From: DAOTUB01 sp034437455 | GTDB lineage: Bacteria > Chloroflexota > Anaerolineae > B4-G1 | Length of the DNA: 27,431 nt | Assembly: GCA_034437455.1 (NCBI GenBank) | Contig: DAOTUB010000354.1 | Coordinates: 1 to 27,431, forward strand | Direction of reading: 5' to 3' | Shown here: in pieces, positions 7,589 through 15,365 of the stretch | How positions within the stretch are numbered: position 1 is the stretch's first letter | Layout of the letters: each line of letters starts with the position of its first letter | Notes under the pieces: generated by a model | The model's database searches: none | Told to the model about the DNA's origin: nothing | Seen by the model: only the letters and a program-made list of their open reading frames with translations | Translations under genes and position numbers: made by a program

Positions 7589-8058
7589 CGAGTCTCCTCG
7601 TCCAGCAGGTTTAACCGCCGCAAAAATTCCCTCGTGGATGGCCCCGTCTGGCGACGGAATACCGGCTGCGCGTTATCGTTGAGCGCGTCGTGAATTCTCT
7701 CCACCTGTTTGGGAATGGTGTTGAATGGGATGTCTTCCACTTGGAAATATCTGGATTCATCCGCTTCATCCGTGGCAGAGAGCTGTCCGCCCACGACTCG
7801 GCAGACAAAGGCGAAAACAAAGTCATCTTGATTTTCCTTCTCATACACGCCTGCCAATCGTTCGACAACGACATCCAGTCCGGTTTCCTCCTTGGTCTCG
7901 CGAACGACGGCCTCGGTGGGAAGTTCACCGCGTTCAACGCCGCCTCCGGGAAGATTCCACACGTCGAGGTCTCGCCTGTGGCTCAGGAGGACGCGAGCGT
8001 GCGCGTCGAAAATGATACCGAATGCTCCAATCGAAAACAAGGAGACCTCCCAAGGCAT
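7585..8058 (-). CDS. Nudix hydrolase
   Basis: A 157-residue Nudix protein. The Nudix box G-x5-E-x7-RETKEETGL is complete at about residues 39-61, so metal binding and pyrophosphohydrolase activity are expected. The substrate, a nucleoside diphosphate linked to another group, cannot be told. Start ATG 8058 is chosen because it overlaps the upstream stop as TGATG and the protein then begins directly with the family's first strand (MPWEVSLFSIGAFGIIF). The longer upstream frame is out of register with the preceding gene and is not coding. Overlaps at both ends (with the membrane protein and with udk) show tight coupling. Confidence 0.88.
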   Translation of the reverse strand: MPWEVSLFSIGAFGIIFDAHARVLLSHRRDLDVWNLPGGGVERGELPTEAVVRETKEETGLDVVVERLAGVYEKENQDDFVFAFVCRVVGGQLSATDEADESRYFQVEDIPFNTIPKQVERIHDALNDNAQPVFRRQTGPSTREFLRRLNLLDEETR

Positions 8059-8756
8059 CAGGGGAATGTCAATGCAGTCCAGTAGAGCAGCAGCGCTGCC
8101 CCAGTGACCAGTACCGCTCGCAGCCGAGGGCGCTCGCGTGGGCCTAGCCAGGCCGCGACCCAGGCCAGCCACGTTCCCGCCAGCAATCCCTCCTCTGTGG
8201 TTCCTTTCCACATCATCCCACGCTGCCACAGGTTCACCAGCGCCGCGCCGCTCACCAGTAACGTCAACAGGGCACAAGTCGCCGCAGATGGCCACTTGAT
8301 ATGTAAGGTAGGGTCAACGATCTCGCTCAAAGCCTCGCCCAACGAACGTGTTCCCAATCCGCCACAAAAGACCATCGCCAACTTCATCGGCGTGACTAGA
8401 GAATCGCCATTCCCATCAACAGGCCCCGCGATCTGGAAAAGGGCTATGCCAGCCAGGATCAACGCCGGCAGAGTGCGCACCGCGCTGCTCCAAGGAAGGC
8501 GGTGGCGATGACGAATCCCCGATGGCGCGGCCAGAGCTGCCATAAAGATCAGACGCCAGGCCAAGCTGGAGAGACGGTGGCCCTCCCACCAGGCGAGCAT
8601 CGCTCCGACCAGCAATAATGTCCCGGCCAACCAGCCGATAGCCCACACGGCGCGCGCGAGACCAGGCGTCGGTCGAAATCCATCCCATAGCGCCAGCACA
8701 ACCGCCGCCAGCAGCATACCGCATGCCAGTCCGGCAAGGATCGCGGTGACCGCCAC
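8058..8756 (-). CDS. Membrane protein, possible divergent CcsA-like cytochrome c assembly partner
   Basis: A 232-residue protein with about eight hydrophobic helices. By position, one base after resB, it takes the place of CcsA/ResC, which carries heme to apocytochrome c outside the membrane. The C-terminal part resembles the region after the CcsA tryptophan motif (ETWALITWL versus EEGLLAGTWL). However, the heme-handling WWD motif (WGxxWxWD) is not there; MMWKGTTEEG stands in its place. The usual flanking His residues are also not evident. It is either a degenerate CcsA, a heme-independent relative, or an unrelated membrane protein. GTG 8756 follows the resB TAA directly. Confidence 0.5.
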   Translation of the reverse strand: MAVTAILAGLACGMLLAAVVLALWDGFRPTPGLARAVWAIGWLAGTLLLVGAMLAWWEGHRLSSLAWRLIFMAALAAPSGIRHRHRLPWSSAVRTLPALILAGIALFQIAGPVDGNGDSLVTPMKLAMVFCGGLGTRSLGEALSEIVDPTLHIKWPSAATCALLTLLVSGAALVNLWQRGMMWKGTTEEGLLAGTWLAWVAAWLGPRERPRLRAVLVTGAALLLYWTALTFP

Positions 8757-8757
8757 G

Positions 8758-9771
8758 TTACGCCTCCTCTTTTTCGCGCCGGTAAAAGCACCGTTCGACC
8801 CGGACTACATTTCCCAGGAGACCGATGGCCAGCAATACCAGACCCACGCCGGTGGGCCAGCGACCAGGATTGAAAGCGGCGGTCAAATGTGTGTAAGGCA
8901 GGCTGGCAAACATCAATGTCACATCGTCCACCGCCATCTGTGCTTTTTCTTCCACTACGGTTTCAGTCGCCAGTCGCCCTGGTGGGCTTTGGTAGACCTG
9001 GACGAGCACCGAGTGTACCTCATTGGAGCTGTTGGCATCGGTGGTGGGATCGGACTGTGGCGCGAGCCGCACGCTCAATTGAGCTTCTGGGATGGCAAAG
9101 TATCGGTCCTCGGTGAGCGCCACGGTCAGTTGTGTGACCGGATCCGCCCCGACCGTCTGGAGCGGCAGCGAATGACCTGTACTATCCGTGGCGCTGATCT
9201 GCATGCCAGGACCATATCCTTCGATGAGCGTGATGACGCCAGGACTGTGGGTGGTCCGTCGAATGTCGTCGTTTAGCGCTACCCATTTTCCATCGCCGGG
9301 CAGTGGGATCCGCTCGTTGTTCTGGAGGATCAAGTCGTCGACGCGCCAGCCCCATTGATGGGTGAGAAGCAGGCCCAACAGCAACAGCAGGGCCCCGGTG
9401 TGAGCCAGCAGGGGGAACAGATCGGCCCATGCTTTTTCCTTTTCTCTGATTTGCCGCAGGCGGTCACCGTATTCTATCAACCGAAGCAGCAGGCAGCCGC
9501 CGAGAAGCGACGTCAGCGCCCGGAAACCGAAAGAGCGTGTGACGGCGAACAGTCCCAGCGTTTGCAAGGTTGGAGTGATTCTTCCGAACCGAGCCTGCGT
9601 TTCAGAAAGCCAGCGCGCGTAGGCCGCGGGGTCAGACGAAGGTACTTGGGGCAGCCAGGATGTGACGATCAGGCCCGCCGCGATACTTAGCAGCAGGACG
9701 ACCAGCATACCGTCGCTGGTCGTAACTTGCCAGATGGCTCGCCAGACGTCGCGTGAAGGTTGAATAGCCAT
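8758..9771 (-). CDS. resB: ResB/Ccs1-like cytochrome c biogenesis protein
   Basis: A 337-residue membrane protein of the ResB (Ccs1/CcsB) family of System II cytochrome c maturation. TM helices are visible at about 22-40, 70-97, 118-137 and 307-325, with one large soluble loop (about 140-300) between the third and fourth, the family layout. His124 in LLAHTGALLLLLG matches the conserved heme-associated His at the third helix; His138 is at its outer end. Length is at the short end of the family. ATG 9771 has GGAG six bases upstream. It heads a six-gene minus run. No promoter of its own is obvious, so read-through from the tRNA promoter is possible. Confidence 0.75.
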   Translation of the reverse strand: MAIQPSRDVWRAIWQVTTSDGMLVVLLLSIAAGLIVTSWLPQVPSSDPAAYARWLSETQARFGRITPTLQTLGLFAVTRSFGFRALTSLLGGCLLLRLIEYGDRLRQIREKEKAWADLFPLLAHTGALLLLLGLLLTHQWGWRVDDLILQNNERIPLPGDGKWVALNDDIRRTTHSPGVITLIEGYGPGMQISATDSTGHSLPLQTVGADPVTQLTVALTEDRYFAIPEAQLSVRLAPQSDPTTDANSSNEVHSVLVQVYQSPPGRLATETVVEEKAQMAVDDVTLMFASLPYTHLTAAFNPGRWPTGVGLVLLAIGLLGNVVRVERCFYRREKEEA

Positions 9772-9800
9772 TCGTGCTCCGACAGGTCGTCTGTTAACAG

Positions 9801-9824
9801 AAAGAAAGCCCCATCTGAGGGGGC
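9801..9824 (-). terminator. Terminator after tRNA-Thr
   Basis: On the minus strand GCCCC (9824-9820) pairs with GGGGC (9812-9808) over a 7-nt loop and is followed by TTTCTTT. It lies just past the tRNA 3' end and before resB. Confidence 0.6.
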
Positions 9825-9832
9825 GTTGATAG

Positions 9833-9905
9833 AGCCACCCTTGGGAATCGAACCCAAAACCTATCGCTTACGAAGCGATTGCTCTGCCGATTGAGCTAGG
9901 GTGGC
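9833..9905 (-). tRNA. tRNA-Thr (anticodon CGU)
   Basis: On the minus strand a 73-nt cloverleaf folds with a perfect 7-bp acceptor stem (GCCACCC/GGGTGGC), the AGCTCAATCGGCAGAGC D-arm, an anticodon stem ATCGC/GCGAT holding loop TTCGTAA, and a T-arm TTGGG-TTCGATT-CCCAA. The anticodon CGT decodes ACG (threonine). The CCA tail is not encoded. It has its own promoter and terminator. Confidence 0.95.
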
Positions 9906-9916
9906 CTACGCACGCA

Positions 9917-9945
9917 ATTATACCAGCATCGCGGCTCGTTGGCAA
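9917..9945 (-). promoter_or_regulatory. Promoter of tRNA-Thr
   Basis: Minus strand TTGCCA (9945-9940), 17-bp spacer, perfect TATAAT (9922-9917). Transcription should start a few bases before the mature tRNA 5' end. Confidence 0.7.
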
Positions 9946-9988
9946 ATCCACTCACGCCCCGGTCGGGACGAGTCCCATGTGCTTCAGC

Positions 9989-10016
9989 TTGCCAGACTCG
10001 GACCATGTGTTATGAT
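9989..10016 (+). promoter_or_regulatory. Promoter of MFS gene (leaderless)
   Basis: TTGCCA (9989-9994), 16-bp spacer, TATGAT (10011-10016) with extended -10 TG. Transcription seven bases past the -10 would begin at 10023, the A of the ATG start. It shares the TGTGTTA core with the promoter at 1182. Confidence 0.6.
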
Positions 10017-10022
10017 CGCGGG

Positions 10023-11282
10023 ATGATTAGTGCAAAGAGAACAATGACTAGAAAGACGGGGGCGCCCATTTCGTGGCGGCGCAACCTCTATTCCGTGTGG
10101 TTCGCTGAACTGGTGGCTATTATCGGTTTCACCGTCGTCATGCCGATCCTGCCGCTCTACGTGCGAGAGTTGGGCGTGCAGGGCGAGCGGGAAGTCAGCC
10201 TGTGGTCTGGGTTGATCTTTTCCTCTCAAGCGGTGACGATGGCGATCTTTGCCCCTATCTGGGGCGCGCTCAGCGACCGCTACGGCCGCAAGGTGATGGT
10301 CGAGCGGGCCATGTTCAGCGGCGCCCTGCTGATCAGTTTGATGGGCTGGGCACAGAGTGTGCAGCAATTGGTGCTCTTGCGTGCTTTGCAGGGGATGCTG
10401 ACCGGGACGGTCACGGCGGCGACCGCGCTCGTCGCCACGGTCGCGCCCCGCGAAAAGTCCGGCTATGCCTTGGGATTGTTGCAGATGGCGATCTTTACCG
10501 GCGCTTCGGTGGGGCCGCTGCTGGGTGGGGTGGTTGCGGATACGTTCGGTTTTCGGATGGCTTTCTGGATCACGGGGGCGCTGCTTTTCCTGGCCGCGTT
10601 GGTCGTGTTGATTTTTGTCCAGGAGCCGGCCCATTCCGCTGCACCTATGGAAAACGAGCAGCCCAGGGCCGGCGAAGGGCAGACCTTGCCCCGCCGGATG
10701 TGGTTGTACTTGGCCCCGGTCCTGGGGTCGGCGCCGTTGCTCGGGGTGTTGGGGGTGCGCTTGTTGATGCGGTTGGCGGCCCGCATGACCGGACCGACGC
10801 TGCCGCTTTTCATCGAGGCGATCTCCCCTCTCGATGCTCGAGTGGCCTCCATCACCGGGCTGGTGAGTGGGGTGGGGGCCTTGTTCGGCGCGTTGGGGGG
10901 CGTGGGATTGGGCAGGTTGAGCGACCGCATCGGTTATCGCAGGATCTTGATGACCTGTGCGATGCTTTCGATCGTCTGCTACGTGCCCCAGTCCTTTGTC
11001 AATCATCCGCTCTGGTTGCTGCCTCTGCAAGCGGGGACCGGCCTGGCGATGGGCGGGATTCTCGCCTCGATCAGCGCCTCGCTGGCCACGCTGTCGCCGA
11101 AGGGTCAGGAGGGCATTGTCTACGGGGTGGATGCCAGTGTGGTGTCGGTCGCCAACGCCATCGGCCCGATGACGGGGAGCGCGGTGGCGGCCTGGCTGGG
11201 ATTGCGCGTGCCTTTTCTCGCTGCCGCCAGTATCTTTGTCCTGGCCGGTATCGCCGCCTTCCGCTGGACACCCCGACATTAG
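10023..11282 (+). CDS. MFS transporter (drug-efflux-like, MdtG/TetA type)
   Basis: A 419-residue, 12-helix major facilitator protein. The motif A loop between helices 2 and 3 is intact (GALSDRYGRKVMV, about residues 79-91) and a second copy appears in the C-terminal half (GRLSDRIGYRRIL). Helix 5 contains the GxxxGPLLGG motif C of antiporters (TGASVGPLLGG), which favours drug/H+ efflux over uptake; the true substrate is unknown. A charged linker (EPAHSAAPMENEQ) joins the halves. ATG 10023 is preferred to the earlier in-frame start because the promoter -10 lies only six bases before it and would fall inside any longer protein. It is followed after 34 bases by the DnaD-domain gene. Confidence 0.88.
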   Translation: MISAKRTMTRKTGAPISWRRNLYSVWFAELVAIIGFTVVMPILPLYVRELGVQGEREVSLWSGLIFSSQAVTMAIFAPIWGALSDRYGRKVMVERAMFSGALLISLMGWAQSVQQLVLLRALQGMLTGTVTAATALVATVAPREKSGYALGLLQMAIFTGASVGPLLGGVVADTFGFRMAFWITGALLFLAALVVLIFVQEPAHSAAPMENEQPRAGEGQTLPRRMWLYLAPVLGSAPLLGVLGVRLLMRLAARMTGPTLPLFIEAISPLDARVASITGLVSGVGALFGALGGVGLGRLSDRIGYRRILMTCAMLSIVCYVPQSFVNHPLWLLPLQAGTGLAMGGILASISASLATLSPKGQEGIVYGVDASVVSVANAIGPMTGSAVAAWLGLRVPFLAAASIFVLAGIAAFRWTPRH

Positions 11283-11316
11283 CCTTCCTCAGTCCTGTGG
11301 TCTGGGTCGAGCAAAT

Positions 11317-11919
11317 ATGAAAACGTTCACTGGTTTCCCTTCCGGTAAAGTGCAGAGCGTGAGCATCCCTGAATCGGTCTTTACCGAACTCGTTCCCATC
11401 GTGGACGACCTGGCCGAGCTAAAGCTCACGCTGCACGTGCTGTGGCGGCTGGGGCGGCAGCGAGGCAAGGTGCGCTACCTGCGCCGCGCCGACCTGACCT
11501 CCGATCACGTGCTGCTTTCTGGCCTGGGAGACGCTCCGTTGGAGACGCTCGGCTCGGCGTTGGAGCGCGCCGTCGCACGGGGTACACTCTTGCGGGTTGA
11601 GACGACGATCGGCGAGACGACCGAAGAGATCTATTTTGCCAATACCCCCAAGGGACGTGCCGCCGTCGAGGCCATCGCGTGCGGAGAGTGGCCCGGCGAA
11701 CTCGAATCCGCCGCGCGGCTCAACGTCTTTGCGCTCTACGAGCAGAACATCGGCATGCTCACGCCGCTCGTCGCCGACGAGTTGCGCGAGGCCGAGCGGA
11801 TTTATCCCGCCGATTGGATCGAGGATGCGTTCCGCGAGGCGGCGGTGCGGGATGTGTACAGGTGGAGCTACGTGCGCGCTATCCTGGAGGGCTGGCGCAC
11901 CCAAGGGAGAGGGAATTGA
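11317..11919 (+). CDS. DnaD domain protein (replication initiation-like)
   Basis: A 200-residue protein. The C-terminal half, LNVFALYEQNIGMLTPLVADEL to YVRAILEGW (about residues 131-193), is a typical DnaD/DnaB C-terminal helical domain (PF07261) with its N-IGMLTP and YVRAILEGW signatures. The N-terminal part looks winged-helix-like. In Firmicutes DnaD helps load the replicative helicase at the origin; in Chloroflexota such proteins are found but their role is inferred. ATG 11317 has only a weak ribosome site (GAGC). It lies between an MFS gene and tgt on the same strand with short gaps, so it is probably co-transcribed. Confidence 0.82.
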   Translation: MKTFTGFPSGKVQSVSIPESVFTELVPIVDDLAELKLTLHVLWRLGRQRGKVRYLRRADLTSDHVLLSGLGDAPLETLGSALERAVARGTLLRVETTIGETTEEIYFANTPKGRAAVEAIACGEWPGELESAARLNVFALYEQNIGMLTPLVADELREAERIYPADWIEDAFREAAVRDVYRWSYVRAILEGWRTQGRGN

Positions 11920-11969
11920 GGCGGGCTGGCATGCTCGGTTGCCTGCCGTGATCATCACAGAGGTGTGTC

Positions 11970-13106
11970 ATATTTTCCTTTGATCTCGTCGCTACCGATG
12001 GTCGCGCTCGCGCCGGTCTCTTGCAGACCCCGCACGGGCAGGTCCTCACGCCGGTCTTTTGTCCGGTGGCCACCCAGGCGACCGTCAAGGCCCTCGCTCC
12101 TCGCGACCTGCACGACCTGGGCGTGACGCTGATCCTGTCCAATACCTACCACCTTCACCTGCGTCCCACAGTGGCAGATGCCACTATGGGACTGTGCAAC
12201 GGCGACGAACTCATCGCCCAACTGGGCGGCCTGCACCAGTTTATGGGCTGGGACGGTCCCATCCTCACCGACTCGGGCGGTTTCCAGGTCTTTAGCCTGG
12301 CCGAGCGGCGCAAGATTGACGCCGATGGGGTGACGTTTCGCTCTCACATTGACGGCTCCAGACGCCGCTTTACCCCCGAAACCGTCATCGCCATCCAGGA
12401 GAATCTGGGCGCGGATTTCATCACCTGCCTGGATGAATGTACCGAACCGCACGACTATGGCTACAATGTGGAAGCTCTTGAGCGCACCCACGCCTGGGCT
12501 GAACGGTGCAAGGCCGCCAAGACCCGTCCAGACCAGGCGCTTTTCGGCATCGTTCAGGGTGGGGGCTTTTTGGATCTGCGGGAACGCTCTGCACGCTTTT
12601 TGACCGCTCTGGGCTTTGACGGTTATGCCATCGGGGGTCTGAGTACGGGTGAATCCAAGGAGCAGATGCACATTGTCCTGGAGCTTGTGGATGGGCTGCT
12701 ACCCGCCGATCAGGTGCGCTATCTGATGGGCGTCGGCACGCCCCAGGACCTGGTCGAATGCGTGGCGCGGGGCGTGGACATGTTCGACTGCGTCCTCCCC
12801 ACGCGGATGGCCCGCAACGGCGGGGCGCTCACGCGCACCGGTCGGCTCAATCTGCGCAATGCCCGCTTCGCCGACGACCCGCGCCCGCTGGAGCCGGACT
12901 GCACGTGCTACGCTTGCACGCACTTTAGCCGCGCTTACCTGCGCCACCTGAACCGCGTCAACGAGATATTGGGCCATCACCTGCTCACCCTTCACAATCT
13001 CCACCTGATGCTCACCATCGCCCGCGAGCTTCGAGAGGCGATTCTGGCCGGGCGGTTCCACTCCTGCCGCGAGGCGTTCTGGCGGAGAGTGAACGACGGT
13101 GGGTAG
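11970..13106 (+). CDS. tgt: Queuine/preQ1 tRNA-ribosyltransferase, ATA start
   Basis: Swaps guanine 34 for preQ1 in tRNAs with GUN anticodons (queuosine pathway). From an ATA at 11970 the protein is 378 residues, the normal length. It begins with the family pattern FSFDLVATDGRARAG. Key residues are present: Asp101 in LTDSGGFQVFS, nucleophile Asp273 in MFDCVLPTRMARNG, and zinc ligands Cys311, Cys313, Cys316 and His342 (CTCYAC ... LHNLH). No ATG, GTG or TTG exists in frame before TTG 12021. That TTG has no ribosome site and would delete about 17 conserved residues. AGAGGTG at 11959-11965 sits correctly for the ATA. No other queuosine gene is nearby. An ATG-to-ATA sequencing error is the main alternative. 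Confidence 0.9.
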   Translation: MFSFDLVATDGRARAGLLQTPHGQVLTPVFCPVATQATVKALAPRDLHDLGVTLILSNTYHLHLRPTVADATMGLCNGDELIAQLGGLHQFMGWDGPILTDSGGFQVFSLAERRKIDADGVTFRSHIDGSRRRFTPETVIAIQENLGADFITCLDECTEPHDYGYNVEALERTHAWAERCKAAKTRPDQALFGIVQGGGFLDLRERSARFLTALGFDGYAIGGLSTGESKEQMHIVLELVDGLLPADQVRYLMGVGTPQDLVECVARGVDMFDCVLPTRMARNGGALTRTGRLNLRNARFADDPRPLEPDCTCYACTHFSRAYLRHLNRVNEILGHHLLTLHNLHLMLTIARELREAILAGRFHSCREAFWRRVNDGG

Positions 13107-13139
13107 CGATTTAGGGCAGGGTGGGGTGAGGAGGAGCGC

Positions 13140-13598
13140 TTAAAGTGCCTTGCGAAACACCTTGCTGAGTTTGATGTTGACGTAGCCAATCCTTTCGTAG
13201 AAAGCGTGCGCGCCCTCGCGGACGACGTTCGAGCGCACGTAAACGGCCTGGCATCCCTTCTCTTTGGCCCATCTCTCCGCTTGCTCCATCAAAAGTTTCC
13301 CGACCCTGCGGCGGTGATGTGCCTCATCCACGACCAGCCCTCCAATTTCCACGTGCAGATCGGCCACGAGCAGTTGACGGATAAAGACGTGAACCCAGCC
13401 AACCAGACGTCCATCCGCTCGTTCTGCGACGTAGACGGCGTGGTCATCGCGGTGTTGAATCTGCTCGAGCCGCTGGCGTACTTGTTCTGGGGATGAGGGA
13501 TAGCCCAGTTGCTCGCCGAGCGCGGTGATGCGCTCAACGTCCTCTGTCCGCGCCAATCGAACTTTGATTGGATAGCGAGTTATCGGTTTGTTTGTCAA
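13140..13598 (-). CDS. GNAT family N-acetyltransferase
   Basis: A GNAT-fold acetyltransferase of about 152 residues that moves acetyl from acetyl-CoA to an unknown amine. It begins with VRLARTEDVERITAL, has the central strand IGGLVVDEAHHRRRVGKLL with the R/Q-x-x-G-x-G/A-like acetyl-CoA loop (HRRRVGKLL), and ends with the AHAFYERIGY motif. The start is uncertain: no ATG lies in frame, and TTG 13598 is chosen because a TATAAA element lies just upstream and earlier residues do not fit the family. It converges on tgt with a 33-bp gap. Confidence 0.8.
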   Translation of the reverse strand: MTNKPITRYPIKVRLARTEDVERITALGEQLGYPSSPEQVRQRLEQIQHRDDHAVYVAERADGRLVGWVHVFIRQLLVADLHVEIGGLVVDEAHHRRRVGKLLMEQAERWAKEKGCQAVYVRSNVVREGAHAFYERIGYVNIKLSKVFRKAL

Positions 13599-13685
13599 AG
13601 GCTGATTCTTTTGCAGTTTATAGGAAGCGCCTGCGCAGGGCAATGAGACGCAGTCGCCGCATAGTTTTTCCGAGCTGTTTGGAGG

Positions 13686-14090
13686 TTAGGTCAACCAGTT
13701 CTCTGTGGTCAGGTTGTCCACGAGTTGAAAATGATGATCGGCTGTGAGTAGGGTCAGGGCGTGCACTCAAGTGACTGCTGCGATCTGGGCATCCAGCGGC
13801 GGAATTGGACATCCTTTTGCTTTTTGTTCTGCTTGGATGCGACCAAATTCCTCGGCTGCGGCTTTGTCAAACGACCACAGAATCGTATCAGATAAAAAGT
13901 CGCGGAGAGTTTGCAGGTTGTGTGCTCGTTGCTGGCTGGCGTAAACGGCAAAATAGAGTTCACCGAGCACGGTGACTGAGATACCAAAGCGGTGTCCCAT
14001 ACTGCGTCTGGCTTCGATACGGCTCTTCAGTGTTTCTGCTTTTCCCAGGAGAAGGCTTACGTGATTTGTGTCAAGGAGATACTGGGTCAT
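13686..14090 (-). pseudogene. VapC-like PIN toxin with in-frame TGA
   Basis: A PIN-domain endoribonuclease (VapC type), normally a ribonuclease toxin. It opens with MTQYLLDTNHVSLLL (Asp7), has Glu44 in VLGELYFAVY and Asp100 in IPPLDAQIAAVT. A TGA at 13769-13767 (codon 108) stops it. The same frame then continues for 26 codons with a good family ending (ALTLLTADHHFQLVDNL... ENWLT) to a TAA at 13688-13686. The lost part contains Asp118, the fourth acidic residue. So one nonsense change explains the truncation, and the toxin is probably inactive unless the TGA is read through. The ATG overlaps the antitoxin end by 20 bases, with GGAG before it. Confidence 0.8.
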
Positions 14091-14349
14091 GTTGCTCCAG
14101 ATCCAGTTCTCGCATCTGCTCGATCTCTGTCAGGAGTTGGCCAAGTTCCCTTGGCTCGAACTGCATTTTCCCGGCATGTCTCAAGATGGCTTCTGCAGAA
14201 CCTTGCTCTGATGGCGTAGGGGCGTATTGCCGACTGAGGTAACCCGCAAAGTCGAGAATCTCGTTAATCTTCTCAACAGGTAAAGCCTGTGCGATGTTCA
14301 CCAGATCAGTAAGCAGACGAGACCGGGTTCGTTCAAGTACTTGTTCCAT
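14071..14349 (-). CDS. VapB-like antitoxin (DUF2281-type)
   Basis: A 92-residue protein partnered with the PIN toxin that it overlaps. The segment ALPVEKINEILDFAGYLSRQY resembles the LP-EK--E-LDF helix found in DUF2281-type antitoxins. The rest is charged and probably disordered until it wraps the toxin. Antitoxins of this type neutralise the nuclease and repress the operon promoter. ATG 14349 is preceded by GGGAGGT; an in-frame ATG further upstream is less likely because it lies before this ribosome site. A promoter is visible just upstream. It looks intact although its toxin carries a stop, the safe order of decay. Confidence 0.72.
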   Translation of the reverse strand: MEQVLERTRSRLLTDLVNIAQALPVEKINEILDFAGYLSRQYAPTPSEQGSAEAILRHAGKMQFEPRELGQLLTEIEQMRELDLEQHDPVSP

Positions 14350-14405
14350 CTCGATACCTCCCTTGAAATTGAGTTGTGGCGCCAGCATATATCGGCTCCG
14401 CCCTT

Positions 14406-14434
14406 ATTGTAACCCGATGTCGTCGTTAGGGCAA
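14406..14434 (-). promoter_or_regulatory. Promoter of antitoxin-toxin pair
   Basis: Minus strand TTGCCC (14434-14429), 17-bp spacer, TACAAT (14411-14406). An AT-rich imperfect dyad (GCCgATATATgctGGC) lies between it and the ribosome site and could be the operator. Confidence 0.55.
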
Positions 14435-14444
14435 ATGACTTTTG

Positions 14445-15200
14445 CTACATCCCTGTGGGAATGTCAATGAAGACCGTTCCCAGGCCGAACTGTTCTGCCA
14501 GGTGACGGGCCAGCGCCCTCACGCCCAACGTCTCGGTGGCATAGTGGCCGCCGTAGATGACGTTGAGTTTTCGCTCGGCGGCCTGGTGAAAGAAGGTATG
14601 GCTTGTCTCGCCTGTGATGAAGGTGTCCAGGCCCGCCTCATCCACTTGATCGATCAGATCCGCCGCCATGCCAGAGATGCAGCCGACGTGATGGGCCTCC
14701 TCCGGGCCGTGGCCCAGGACGCGGATGGGGGGCGTGCCCTGCACCTGGATGAGCCGTCCGAGTAGGGCGGGGATCTCCAGGGGCGGCTCCAGCACGCCCG
14801 CCACGCCGATCTCCACCCCGTGATAGTCGCCAAAGGGGCGGGTCTCTTGCAGGCCCAGCAGCCGCGCCAGTTCGGCGTTGTTGCCCACCTCGGGATGGGC
14901 GTCCAGCGGCAGATGCGCGGCGTAGAGGCCACAGCCGCCGGTGATGAGCGTCTGCACGCGCCGAAAGTGGGGGCCGACGAGCCGGAGCGGCTTGGCCCAG
15001 AAAAGCCCGTGATGGACGACGAGCAGTTGCGCTTCTGCGGCGACGGCTTGCTCGAAGGCGGCGAGGCAGGCGTCCACGGCGAAGGCGACTTTCGTCACTT
15101 CCTCCGGCCCGTCGACCTGGAGGCCGTTCTGCGAGTCGTCTTGGATTTCCTGTACGCGCAAATAGTCATCAAGGTAGGTGATCAGTTTGTTACGCTTCAT
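14445..15200 (-). CDS. Nif3-like dinuclear metal-centre protein
   Basis: A 251-residue Nif3/YbgI family protein. The metal-binding pattern is present in order: LLVVHHGLFW, AAHLPLDAHPEVGNNAELARLLG, TGETSH and YGGHYATETLGVRAL. Members bind two metals in a hexameric ring; some have been linked to GTP cyclohydrolase-like or NAD-repair chemistry, but the reaction is not settled. Length fits the short bacterial form without the inserted PII-like domain. ATG 15200 follows AGGAG. A 165-bp gap with a palindromic element separates it from the upstream run, so it may have its own promoter or be expressed by read-through. Confidence 0.85.
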   Translation of the reverse strand: MKRNKLITYLDDYLRVQEIQDDSQNGLQVDGPEEVTKVAFAVDACLAAFEQAVAAEAQLLVVHHGLFWAKPLRLVGPHFRRVQTLITGGCGLYAAHLPLDAHPEVGNNAELARLLGLQETRPFGDYHGVEIGVAGVLEPPLEIPALLGRLIQVQGTPPIRVLGHGPEEAHHVGCISGMAADLIDQVDEAGLDTFITGETSHTFFHQAAERKLNVIYGGHYATETLGVRALARHLAEQFGLGTVFIDIPTGM

Positions 15201-15241
15201 CGGAGGCTCCTTTTGCACAAGATTAGAGATCGGTTTTACTT

Positions 15242-15362
15242 CAGCAATTCCCGTTATGGGAAAAAACGAGAGTTGTAGCCGCGATTTCTGTATCGTGAAG
15301 GATGCTTCATGTGGCAAAATGCACGCGCTATGGAAAGCGCGGCTACAAAACGGGAATTGCTG
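15242..15362. repeat. Palindromic MITE/REP-like element
   Basis: A perfect 14-bp inverted repeat, CAGCAATTCCCGTT (15242-15255) with its complement (15349-15362), encloses a second perfect 11-bp one, TTGTAGCCGCG (15273-15283) with 15338-15348. The right arm is continuous; the left has a 17-nt insert between the two parts. The inner arms carry GTAG. TTTTACTT (15234-15241) and TTCTACTT (15364-15371) flank it and could be a slightly decayed target duplication. The element begins just after the end of a small membrane protein gene and carries no gene. Confidence 0.7.
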
Positions 15363-15365
15363 GTT

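Noticed and set aside
9791..9800. Perfect 10-bp palindrome CTGTTAACAG upstream of resB.
   Set aside because: Too short for a LexA-type site (wrong spacing) and no second copy was seen; no role can be supported.
9984..11279. Long minus-strand open frame (431 codons) opposite the MFS gene.
   Set aside because: Composition is dominated by H, R, Q, G and P, the mirror of hydrophobic codons; the MFS frame is clearly the coding one.
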